NCBI GenBank assembly: GCA_031002005.1
Contig: CM061914.1
Span: 188,002,685-188,066,684, forward strand
Length of the DNA stretch: 64,000 nucleotides
Source: Vandiemenella viatica
Taxonomy: Eukaryota > Arthropoda > Insecta > Orthoptera > Morabidae
Reading direction: 5' to 3'
Positions 55,039-64,000 of this stretch are shown here, in pieces; within the stretch, counting starts at the first letter, position 1, and each line of letters begins with the position of its first letter. Made by a program: the position numbers and the translations under genes. The notes under the pieces are model-generated. The model worked only from the letters and a program-made list of their open reading frames with translations, was not told where the DNA came from and made no database searches.

Positions 55039-55371
55039 TTAGCGGTTCATATTCAGGAGTTCACTTTCCATTGCACGCCTTGTGGGCAGATACCGCCGGC
55101 TCTCTACGAGGGTGCTAGGGACGAAGGGTGGTAGAATCCCCGCAGCTTTAAGGGCGTCAATGAGCTGCTCCACCGTAAGAGACCTGAGCTGCGATTGTCC
55201 TGGTGAGGGGATTGGACGAAGCCACGGATCATCTCTAAGGATTGGAGTGACGGGAGGAATTCTGCCCGGCGGTTGAGCTGCTGAGTCACCAGTAGGACCT
55301 CCGTACTGGCAGGCGACGGCAGTCACCATCAGCACCAGGACAGCGATCTTCATTGTCAGATGTGACGACAT
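55039..55371 (-). CDS. Secreted peptide precursor, array copy 5 (longest)
   Basis: A 110-residue precursor. The signal peptide is MSSHLTM then KIAVLVLMVTAVAC. The variable part of about 68 residues starts QYGGPTGDSAAQPPGRIPP, is Pro-rich for its first half (LRPIPSPGQSQ), then has a probable short helix (LTVEQLIDALKAAGI) and LPPFVPSTLV. The tail ESRRYLPTRRA...ELLNMNR matches copies 2-4 and has two RR pairs. There are no cysteines. The proline-rich stretch is shared in style, not in alignment, with copy 1. A LINE at 55,451 sits about 80 bases upstream of the ATG, replacing the TTTAAAA position, so this copy may have lost its core promoter. Confidence 0.75.
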   Translation of the reverse strand: MSSHLTMKIAVLVLMVTAVACQYGGPTGDSAAQPPGRIPPVTPILRDDPWLRPIPSPGQSQLRSLTVEQLIDALKAAGILPPFVPSTLVESRRYLPTRRAMESELLNMNR

Positions 55372-55450
55372 CTCCAGTCAACACGGCAACAGACGAGATC
55401 TGCTGGAGTAAACAACAAGAATCACTCAGTGGCGATCAGAATAGATTTTG

Positions 55451-55933
55451 ATAAACATTTAATTTAGTTGCAATGGAGCACACGCTCCGGTGGAAATTTT
55501 CCTACAAACCCAATTTCCTCCTATCCTGCACCCACCTATATTAGCCCTCTACAAATTTTAACTTAAAATCTTTTAACGTTTTCGGTAAGTTATTCATCAT
55601 TTCCCTTGGTAACTCATTCCAACCCCTGACACCCTTACCAAAATAAAAAGAAAATCTTCCCACACCCTTGTGCCTGAAATCGAGTGTCACCTTGTGGTCA
55701 TGGTCATCTTTTCCCTTCCATGAACTACTTTTCATACCTATTGCAATATCTTTCCATGACTCATCGCCAGTATACGCCCTGTACACTCCCATGACCCTCC
55801 TCATCCTCCTCCTGTCTTGCAATGAATCCCATTCCAGCTCCTTTATCATATCTGTAACTGATTGCATTCTGCGGTAATTTCCAGAAACAAATCTAGCAGC
55901 CCTTTTCTGTACCCTCTCTAATTCCTGTATTTG
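55451..55933 (-). mobile_element. 5'-truncated LINE (CAATTAAA-end family) at peptide gene 5 promoter
   Basis: The minus strand encodes IQELERVQKRAARFVSGNYR to FSFYFGKGVRGWNELPREMM and the shared 3' end CTCCATTGCAACTAAATT. Flanks GATAAACA and GATACA suggest a short imperfect duplication. In units 2-4 the corresponding bases are the TTTAAAA block, so the element is inside the likely promoter. Confidence 0.8.
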
Positions 55934-55989
55934 ATACATTGTACAGATACACAACTCGCCGTTGATTGTGTTTGACAACCTTCCTTTTG

Positions 55990-57260
55990 TGTCATTGTGA
56001 TAAACCGTTTCAATTTTCTGGTCGTTATAATTATCATAAATTCACTACTGTTTGTTTCAAACAGTTTTATGTTTATTATACATTACTGTACTCCTCTAGG
56101 AACTACATTGGAGTTACGTATTATCCGTAGATGCAATGTTCTTTCGCAATGATTACTCTAAGCAACCAATCAATGTGTGTCTACCGTTAGCCTCAAACCC
56201 TTTGATATACATCTCCATAACAACTTACGCTGTCTTACTTTTTTCTAAGAGTAAATATTTTCGTTATTCTTCCACGCTCCAGGAGCAAAATATAATGTAC
56301 TTTTTTATAAAAATATATTTGTTATGTCAGACTCCTACGCAAAAATGTCTGCATTTTACGTATTGCCTCCTAAAACCTTCATCTTTTAATTCTATGAACA
56401 TACACAAAGCAAACTTGATTTTCTCGTTTGGCTTTGCCCCCTAATGGCTATGAAATTTATTAGTTAGGAAACATTTTTTAAAAAAGATTTACAAAGAAAT
56501 CGCTGCTAGAAATGTACTACGGTACAGAAGACTCACAAAATAAAATAACAGAAATTTCTACAGGCCACAATACCACTCGACCATTGAAGCGCTATGACTT
56601 TCTGAGTGTTTTAATAAACCACTTCTTTCATCGCTTTTTTTTTATCTGTTTAACGTCTCTTAACAGCGAGGTCTTTAGAGACGGGAAAGGATGGGGGGCA
56701 AGGAATGGGAAAGGATGGGGGGCAAGGAATGGGAAGGAATTCGCTCATGGCATTTTGAGAAGCATCCCTGCACTTGCCTGGAGTGATTTGGGGAAACTAT
56801 GGAAAACCAAAATCTGTATGCCCGGACGGAGATTCGAACCGCCGTCCTCCCGAATGCGAGGCCAGAATGCTAACCGTTACACCGCCCCCCTCGGTCTCTT
56901 TCATTGCGTAATGATGATTTCATCGTGTTTATTCACAACGTGTCCTACAGTGATAGTTTGGTGATCGCGATGTACTGACTTGCTGCCTCTCAGTATCAGA
57001 AACTATATTTACGGCTTTAACAGGAACATCTGTGGCAGGTTATGTGCTTACAGTGTTGCAATGGAGTCCAAGTGATCGTCAGGGACATCGAGATAGCCAG
57101 CGAGACCAATGGGACAGAGACATATGTGTGGTGTCTACAGTTCATAGCACCACTATACCTGGAAACTTATTTCATTACTGACTGGGAACATAGAAGCCAT
57201 TTCTCCACATGCCTTTGTTGGCCTTAACGATAACAAAGTGCCCCTATCGTTTATTCTCAA
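55990..57260. repeat. Upstream region and block C of unit 5
   Basis: From about 56,400 it aligns with 16,300-16,890. The SINE at 56,634 is inserted. 55,990-56,390 shows no clear match to other units and no gene. Confidence 0.5.
56634..56896 (-). mobile_element. tRNA-derived SINE (family S1), inverted
   Basis: The minus strand has the head (CCGAG...GGTGTAACGGTTAGCATTC) and B-box GGTTCGAATCTCC; the poly(A) is seen as T-run 56,635-56,643. It is flanked by TCTTTCATCG (56,624-56,633) and TCTTTCATTG (56,897-56,906), a target duplication with one change. Units 2 and 3 have the empty site. Confidence 0.88.
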
Positions 57261-57759
57261 ACCAAATTTCAATCACATATGGTTCGAAAGCGGGGCAGGG
57301 TTCACTTAATACATAAACACAAAAACAAAAAAACAAATTTAAAAAAAAACACTATTTAACTGTAAACGCTTTCGTGGCAACACAAAACGTTTTTGTCCGC
57401 CATCTTTTATGTTAATCCTAAACAGTGCGTATTCCCAGCAACGTTTAGAGTCCCCTTCACTCGCTTCGTGCATATTGGGTGTAAATATTTGTTTATCAGT
57501 TGCTTTTAGTTATTATATTCTGTGAATGGTCTTATAGAAGGAAAAGAAATATGTGCCATATAGTGAATGCATTAACCTGCCTGCGACAAAAGATTTCATT
57601 TACGTGAAGAAATATTAGCATTCGTCTTTACAAAAGAGGAAATCAGTCATTTCAGTTGAGATAAATATTTTAATTACGATCAAAAATCTGCAACCTATCC
57701 ACTATAATTGATTGGTCTTCTATCGAACAATGAGCGTCGAAAGTAGTAAAACGATAAAA

Positions 57760-58736
57760 TCTTATATATAAAAATCAATGTTTGTTTGTTTGTATGTTCG
57801 TCTTCTATGCGTTCCTGTACCATTTATCAGATTGCAATGAAACTTTGGAGAGTTTTCGAGTGTGCGCCTGCGAAGGTTCCTGCGAAAAAAAAATTCCAAA
57901 AAGTCGCCCCCTATTCCCCATAACACCCCATAGTTTAGGCAAAACCACATTTTTTATCCGATTTAGATAGGAATTTGTACACTTATACTTTAAAACAAAC
58001 ATAAAAATACTGCCTACATACGGTTTCCGAATATTAATCCCCTCGCCCCATATCCACCCCCATACTTTAGGCAATACCACATTTTTTATCCGATTTAGAT
58101 AGGAATTTGTGCACTTATACTTTAAAACAAACAGAAAAATACTGCCAACATATGGTTCCCGAATATTCATCCCCTCTCCCCCTTTCCAACCCCATTACGT
58201 TTTCACCCCATAATTTAGGCAAACCACATTTTTTATCAGATTTAGATAAGAATTTGTACACTTATACTTTAAAACAAACAGAAAAATACAGCCTACGTAT
58301 GGTTTCCGAATATTCATCCCCTCTCCCCCTTTCCACCCCCATTACGTTTTCACCCCATAATTTAGGCAAACTACATTTCTTATCCGATTTAGATAAGAAT
58401 TTGTACACTTATACTTTAAAACAAACAGAAAAATACTGCCTACGTATGGTTTCCGAATATTCATCCCCTCTCCCCCTTTACAACCCCATTACGTTTTTAC
58501 CCCATAATTTAGGCAAACCACATTTCTTATCCGATTTAGATAAGAATTTGTACACTTATACTTTGAAACAAACAGAAAAATACTGCCTCCATATGTTTTC
58601 CAGAACGCATCCCCTCTACCCTTTCCAACTGAAAATGAATGAAACAGCAGTTTAAAATTTATATGTAAATATTTTTTCATTTAATCTATGTGCCTACTCA
58701 AGTCCACCAATAGTGAAGCATTGCCGGGTCAGCTAG
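57760..58736 (+). mobile_element. Non-autonomous Helitron with internal minisatellite
   Basis: It begins TCTTATATATAAAAATCAATG after A and ends GCCGGGTCAGCTAG before T, matching Helitron termini (5' TC, 3' CTAG, insertion between A and T, no duplication). The sister sequences at 17,830 and 33,230 show the empty site. No Rep/helicase gene is inside. Confidence 0.85.
57934..58640. repeat. Minisatellite of about 147 bp, five copies
   Basis: TTTAGGC starts recur at 57,934, 58,066, 58,214, 58,361 and 58,508, so periods are 132, 148, 147 and 147. The last periods are divisible by three and leave a long repetitive open frame (58,107-58,655), most likely a by-product and not a gene. Confidence 0.9.
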
Positions 58737-59544
58737 TAAAAAAATAAAAAGTGTCGAGGAAAATGTATAATGCGACATTAGAATGAAAGGGAAACGGTAA
58801 TTGGGTAACGGATGGTTAAAGAGTTGGGGTCGGAGAAATTCTCAAAACTCAAACAGTGACTCTGGCAGCGGTTGAAGACGATGAATGAAGGAAGTGCTGG
58901 AGAGGATTCTTGTCCAGACAGAGTGGGCAGGTAGCTGGAACCAGGAAGGTGATGCTGGAGGCTTGATGTGTCTACCCACATCCAAAGGTTACACAGATTT
59001 TCTTCTCTGTGATTCGTTTCTCGTTACTCTACTTGCAACATTATTTTACACTCGATGCTGGTGACGTCAACTGCACTAATTTTCTCTTTAAAACCAAAGT
59101 TTGTAACTACGAATAAGCTACATGTACTCTAACGACAAAATAATTCATGAAAATTAACAAGTGAAGATCTAGTAACGTCACCTTGACTCTATTCCGACAA
59201 AGTGATTTTCCTCCCATAGCAAGCATGAGAATATTAATATCAATCTATGCTAAAAATGAGAATAATTTTCTTCATCAAAATCCAGTTACCCAAAATGTCA
59301 CTTCAGATAGAATTCTTGATCAAACTGTAATAATCACTAATTGAAAGAGACATCAAGCTGTAGATAGAACCAACAGCAGCAATAAACAAATTTTTAACAA
59401 CCAACAATACTGTTAAGATGTTTTAACAACAAACGTCAATAATGTTTGAGAATCTCTTACGTTTTCTGCAGACTTGTTTTTCAAATATTTAATTGGTGCA
59501 AAAACGTATTATTTTACGAAATGCGCTTCAGAACAATTTTTGTT

Positions 59545-60143
59545 TAATTTAATTTAATTTAATTGCATGGAGCACAGGCTCCGGTGGCAATTTCCCAACA
59601 CCCCCATCTTCCCCCTATCCTGCACCCACCTGCATTTGCCCTTTACAAATTTTATCTTTAAATTCTTTCAACGTTTTTGGTAAATTATTCATCATTTCTC
59701 TTGGTAACTCATTTCAATCCCTGACACCCTTACCTAAAAAAGGGAATCTTCCTACACCCTTGTGCCTGAAATCGAGTGCCAGTTTGTGATCATGGTCATC
59801 TTTTCCCTTCCTTGAACTACTTTTCATACCTACTCCAATATCTTTCCATGCCTCATCGCCAGTATACGCCCTGTACACTCCCATGACCCTCCGCATCCTC
59901 CTCCTGTCTTGTAATGAATCCTATTCCAGCTCCTTTATCATATCCGTCACTGATTGCATTCTGCGATAATTTTCAGAAACAAATCTAGCAGCCCTTTTTT
60001 GCACCCTCTCCAACTCCTGTTTTTAATACTCAAAATGAGGGTCCCATACTACGCTACCATATTTGAGCAATGGACTGATGAAAGTTTTGTAAACCAATTC
60101 ATTTACTTCTCTCGGACATCCCCTCATCACTCTCTCCAACACT
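59545..60143 (-). mobile_element. 5'-truncated LINE (CAATTAAA-end family), TTTAA-repeat tail
   Basis: The minus strand has motifs like the copy at 55,451 (VYRAYTGDEAWKDIGVGMKS and KGVGRFPFLGKGVRD), with a (TTTAA)n tail at 59,543-59,565. TTGTT occurs at both borders (59,540-59,544; 60,144-60,148). Unit 3 has the empty site at about 34,060. Confidence 0.8.
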
Positions 60144-61270
60144 TGTTAGGCATCATCTTCATATTATCAATAAAATTCTGGACAACGAATTGCATTAACA
60201 ATAACGAAGCTGTAGGCTAAATACATACTATAATCAGCAGAAATTTGTTAGTATTTTTAAGACTGAAAAATATAAGCCATTTTCAGTCTTCTATGATTTT
60301 AAGATCTAAAAGACACAGATCCATTGTTGTATTACTTACGAGACTATAAATTGGAGAACAGAATACCTTCAGCTAAGGAATACACATCCTGCAGAGGTTG
60401 TGCCAAATAAATAGGAACAGCAGAACAATCAGGCAATAAAAGAAACGACATGGAACCGTTCGGGGCAATAAATTTTGTAACTATTTTTAATGTTTACTAT
60501 TCTACATGTGTCCATAAAGCACTTTATAGCTTTACTCATCTTAATTTTTAATGGCTCTTAGTGCAACTAGGCCTTAACATTTTAATTCCTTGGTACTATA
60601 AAAGTAATGTTGTTGAAACTATGAGACAAAATTTCTAGTTAAAATTGATATTTTCAGCAAGTGAGAAGTATTATTTGTGTCCAGTTTCATTTCTGCTAGT
60701 AATATAATTTATTTTCCCATTGTCTTTCACCTCAGATAAATATTATAGTTTTGTATAAGCGCAATTATATTAAGCTGTTGAAGTTTAAGAGTACTGTATG
60801 CTTAGAGGTCATAAAGTAAACAAGATGGAGGGTGCTATTACTATTCTGATATTGTATCACTAATTTAAGTATGTTTTGTCTGTTATGTTATACCAAATAG
60901 ATATTTTCCCTGTACTGGAGCCTTTACGTCGAACAAACAACTAACAAGAAGACATGTCAGCGATTATGCCATACAACGAATTTCCCCTCTGCCCTTAGCT
61001 TCTATAACGTTGTAATTTGCTCCCCCATCAAAATTATCAGTAAAGTTACCAATTTAAAATTATCATTTAAATTTCTTTTTAATTTACTCAAGGATGTTTA
61101 TCTAAAACAATGTCTTTTTTTCTTAAAAAGTTAAAAAAAAAAACTTTAAAAAAACCTAAAAAATGTACTAAGCGGATTGTGCTAATTATATTTAAAAATT
61201 GATTCGCTAACGCCAATTTTAAAATGATATAGCTGTTTGACGTTCCTTTTAAAATTATGTTTTTATGGTA

Positions 61271-63868
61271 GAGGAAAGGAGACAATTATGGAATAGGTCG
61301 GTTTCCCCTCTCCTATGTGCTGCACCCTAGCGGAAACTAGGTGAAATGTTTCGTTTTGATCCGCCATTACGTCAGTCTAGTCTTTGCGCCAATAGGCTTA
61401 ACACCGCTTTCAGGACGAGTTATTTTTCATTTTTTGGACTGAGAAAACTTTGGTAAGTCATACTTGCCTAATTTTTTTTATATTTAACCTATATTTCTTG
61501 GTTTTTATTAATAATGTGGGCTAATAGAGCACACTTTGTAGATTATTTGAGCATAGATGTGCTTCACGTTTCATTGTTGTAACCTTCCAAAGTGAATGTA
61601 CAGAGGGCGACAATTATGGAATACTAGAGGGGCGATAGTTTTGGAATACTATTCCATATTTGTATACCATTTTCTAAAATGTAATTTTTAGGGATGGAGA
61701 GAGAAAAGTGCAAGAAAATGAAAAGACAGACGTGGGACGAGGAGAAAATGAAGAAGGCGGTAGAGTATGTGAAAGACAAAAATTGGGGATATTTACGGGC
61801 GTCTAAACATTTTGATGTTCCGCGAACTACCTTATTCAGAATGTGCCAAAAAAAGACATGACTACATACAAACCTCGTTTAGGACGGAAAACAATATTAC
61901 CAGATTATCTAGAAAAGGCTTTAGTAGAATATTGTTTAACAATGGAAAACAAATTATTTGGCCTCACTAGATCAGATTTACGAAACATGGCTTATCAGCT
62001 AGCAAAAAAAAAAAAAAAACAATATCCCAAATCCATTTGAAACCCTGGGAACCGCAGGAAAAGGGTGGTTGAAATTCTTTTTAAGACGCCATAAGAATGT
62101 CATTTCTTTTAGAAAACCGACCGGAACTTCAGTGTCAAGAGCGAAAGGCTTTACTAAAAATAACGTGAAAATGTTTTTTAACCTTCTCGAGGAGCAAATG
62201 GAACTGAAACATTTTTCACCAGAAATGATCTATAATGTGGACGAGACAGGTTTATCTGTTGTACAAACCAAAACACCTCAGGTGATTGCTTCAAGAGGGA
62301 AGCGTCAAGTAGGAATATTGACGTCAGCTGAACGAGGATCCCTTATCACAGCTGATTTATGTTTTAATGCAGGTGGAACTTACATCCCTCCTTTAATTAT
62401 TTTTCCTAGGAAAAACTTTAGCCCACTCTTGGCCAAAGGAGCTCCACCTGGAACTATTTTTGCTTGCCATCCTTCTGGATGGATTAAAACCCATTTATTT
62501 ACATTGTGGTTTAAACATTTTTCTTGAGAAAGCGAAACCCTCAGAAGAGAATCCCGCTCTATTAATTTTTGATGGGCACCATACGCATACAAAAAATATT
62601 GAGGTGATCGACTTAGCCCGTCAGAACAACGTGACAATACTTTCCCTACCTCCACATTCCACCCACAAAATACAGCCCTAGACAAAACACTGATGGGTGC
62701 TCTAAAAAGCCAATACAGCGAAGAAATACGGCTTAGGACTAATGCTAGAGCCTTATCACATTTCGACTTTGCGAAGTTTTCGGTAAGGCTTACCTAAAAG
62801 TTCAAACTGGAGGGAATGCTGTAAACGGCTTTAAAAACAACTGGAATATATCCTTTAAACATGAATATTTTTGAAGGTTACGAATTTGCTGCAGATTCAG
62901 ACGAGGAGATAGAAGCCTCCATGGAATGTGTTACCCCTTCGAAATCAAGTGAAGAACGTCTGGAGAAACAATCTTGCTCAACTGCTAACCCTCTGGAATT
63001 AAACGATTCCACATTCCAAGCTGTACCTTCAGACCAGTCTTCAACGTCAGCTGCAATAATTGTGAGTCCTCAAGACATATCCCCCATACCAATACTTAAA
63101 ACAAACAAAGAAAAGTCAACGGTGGTCACATCTTCACCATATACGCTTCAATTAGAAACGAAGAAATTAACAACCAATAAAGACAAGTTTGAAAATCAAA
63201 AAACAAGAAACAAAAAAAAAAAAAAAAAAACATTTACCAAGAAAAATATAATTAAGAAGAAACTTTGTAGAGAAGACTCTGACAAAGAAGCTGAGAGTGA
63301 TTTCAGTGTTCAAGATGAATCGGACACGATAAGCATCCCCGAATCAAGTACTCCTAACTCAGATACAGCGTATTGTATTTTTTGTGAGGGAAACTTTCTG
63401 GAAGACACCAGGGGAGAAGAGTGGGTACAATGCTTGTTATGCAGTGAATGGGCTCACACCGAATGTGCTGGGTATTCCAGTGGAAGCTATGTCTGCGACT
63501 TTTGTATGGATTAGACTGATGGAAGACCAATCATCTGAACTATTCTAATTGATAATGTAACTTGTTATATTATAATGAATTGTCTTCTTGCTATTTTTTT
63601 TTTTTTTTTTAGTTTTTGACAGTTTCCATTACTTTTTTTAGTATTCCATATTTGTCACCCTTTTGAGAATTTATGACTTATCCCCTTTTTTTATTTATTT
63701 AAATTTGGAGTTTGTTTCTCTTTAATTTAGATAGAAAATGTTTTATATTTTGTTAGAAAACAGTAATTGGAATAATTTAGAAATAAAACATTTTCTAAAA
63801 GAGCACTACTTGTTATATTTTTTTTTTTGCAAAATGAAAATGGTATTCCATATTTGTCTCCTTTCCTC
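61271..63868 (+). mobile_element. pogo/Tigger-like DNA transposon with PHD-finger protein
   Basis: The ends GAGGAAAGGAGACAATTATG and, inverted, GAGGAAAGGAGACAAATATG are flanked by TA (61,269-61,270; 63,869-63,870). The motif GACAAnTATGGAATA is repeated near both ends: about 61,280, 61,608 and 61,633 left, and inverted at about 63,640 and 63,842 right. These are likely transposase-binding sites. Size 2,598 bp. Confidence 0.88.
61694..63514 (+). pseudogene. pogo-like transposase (psq HTH, DDE_1, C-terminal PHD finger), frameshifted
   Basis: The ATG at 61,694 opens a psq-type helix-turn-helix (KKAVEYVKDKNWGYLRASKH, then VPRTTLFRMC). After a shift near an A7 run (61,847-61,854) comes the CENP-B-like second HTH (LEKALVEYCLTMENKLFGLT). 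After a second shift at an A16 run (62,004-62,019), DDE motifs follow: IYNVDETGLSVV (first D, 62,229), then LIFDGHHTH (second D, 62,567) and HSTHKIQP. Further single-base breaks lie near 62,518, 62,677 and 62,775. The last open piece (62,861-63,514) has a Ser/Lys-rich linker and a PHD finger (CIFCEGNF, WVQCLLCSEWAHTEC, YVCDFCMD). PHD tails are known in this insect lineage of pogo-like transposases. A GTAAGT at 61,453 and TTTTTAG at 61,685-61,691 suggest a 5' UTR intron. Confidence 0.85.
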
Positions 63869-63870
63869 TA

Positions 63871-64000
63871 TTTCTCAAGCACGAAGGTTGGTTTTGTGGA
63901 CTTTATTAAATAAATAAAAAAACAGGGTTCAAATTGTTTTAATTTGAAGAAATGGCATGGAATAAACTGAAAAAAGTCACATGTTTCCAAAAAAATATCT
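63871..64000. other. Right flank, nothing recognised
   Basis: AT-rich sequence without a gene or array homology. Confidence 0.5.

Larger units (their letters stand above)
57400..61030. repeat. Block D of unit 5
   Basis: Non-coding; it aligns with 17,500-19,510 and 31,520-34,930. It is interrupted by a Helitron and a LINE. Homology to other units ends at about 61,020. Confidence 0.65.

Noticed and set aside
57934..58640. CRISPR array
   Set aside because: Contiguous 147-bp tandem copies without unique spacers, in a eukaryotic Helitron.
58107..58655. 182-codon repetitive open frame
   Set aside because: It lies wholly in the 147-bp minisatellite of a Helitron; the open frame follows from a period divisible by three.

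Overview
This window is insect nuclear DNA with no bacterial-type or housekeeping genes. The evidence is a dense mixture of animal non-LTR retrotransposons, tRNA-derived SINEs, mariner, pogo, hAT-like and Harbinger DNA transposons and a Helitron, long AT-rich non-coding stretches, and genes carrying eukaryotic signal peptides and AATAAA polyadenylation signals. The repeat style (tRNA-SINEs with a long tail, LINEs ending in TGTAGATG repeats) resembles large polyneopteran genomes such as locusts, cockroaches or stick insects, but the species cannot be fixed from sequence alone.

The most interesting content is a tandem array of five related genes, all on the minus strand, about 10-15 kb apart (5,985-6,203; 15,847-16,101; 29,297-29,539; 44,506-44,760; 55,039-55,371). 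Each encodes a 72-110 residue secreted peptide precursor. The signal peptide is nearly invariant (core IAVLVLMVTAVAC). Four copies share a C-terminal tail (ESRRYLPT, then a dibasic site, ending LNM(N/Y)R). The segment between is almost unalignable. I do not recognise the family. The array looks like a young, diversifying peptide cluster (defence, venom, pheromone or reproductive secretion are all possible; no function is claimed).

Layout: 3-5,025 holds a nearly full-length I-clade-like LINE. From 5,750 to about 61,030 runs the five-unit duplication. Each unit, read left to right, holds (where preserved) SINE and LINE scraps, a decayed minus-strand LINE 3' half (block A/B), the peptide gene, a conserved upstream block (C) and a long non-coding block (D). 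Units 2 and 3 are most alike over D; units 4 and 5 share an extra block F. Unit 1 is the most diverged.

Because units are paralogous, many transposon insertions can be read against an empty site in a sister unit. This defines boundaries and target-site duplications for an hAT element (13,295-13,772), a 1.0 kb TIR element (14,327-15,337), a SINE (12,579-12,839), several LINEs, a GC-palindrome TIR element (23,134-24,734), a mariner (31,666-32,951), a Harbinger (46,507-47,691) and a Helitron (57,760-58,736). The right edge (61,271-63,868) is a pogo/Tigger-like transposon with a PHD-finger tail. Hammerhead-ribozyme-like motifs occur at 48,227-48,266 (minus) and 49,944-49,987 (plus). All transposase and reverse transcriptase genes seen, except the partial LINE ORF1 at the left edge, carry frameshifts, stops or truncations.
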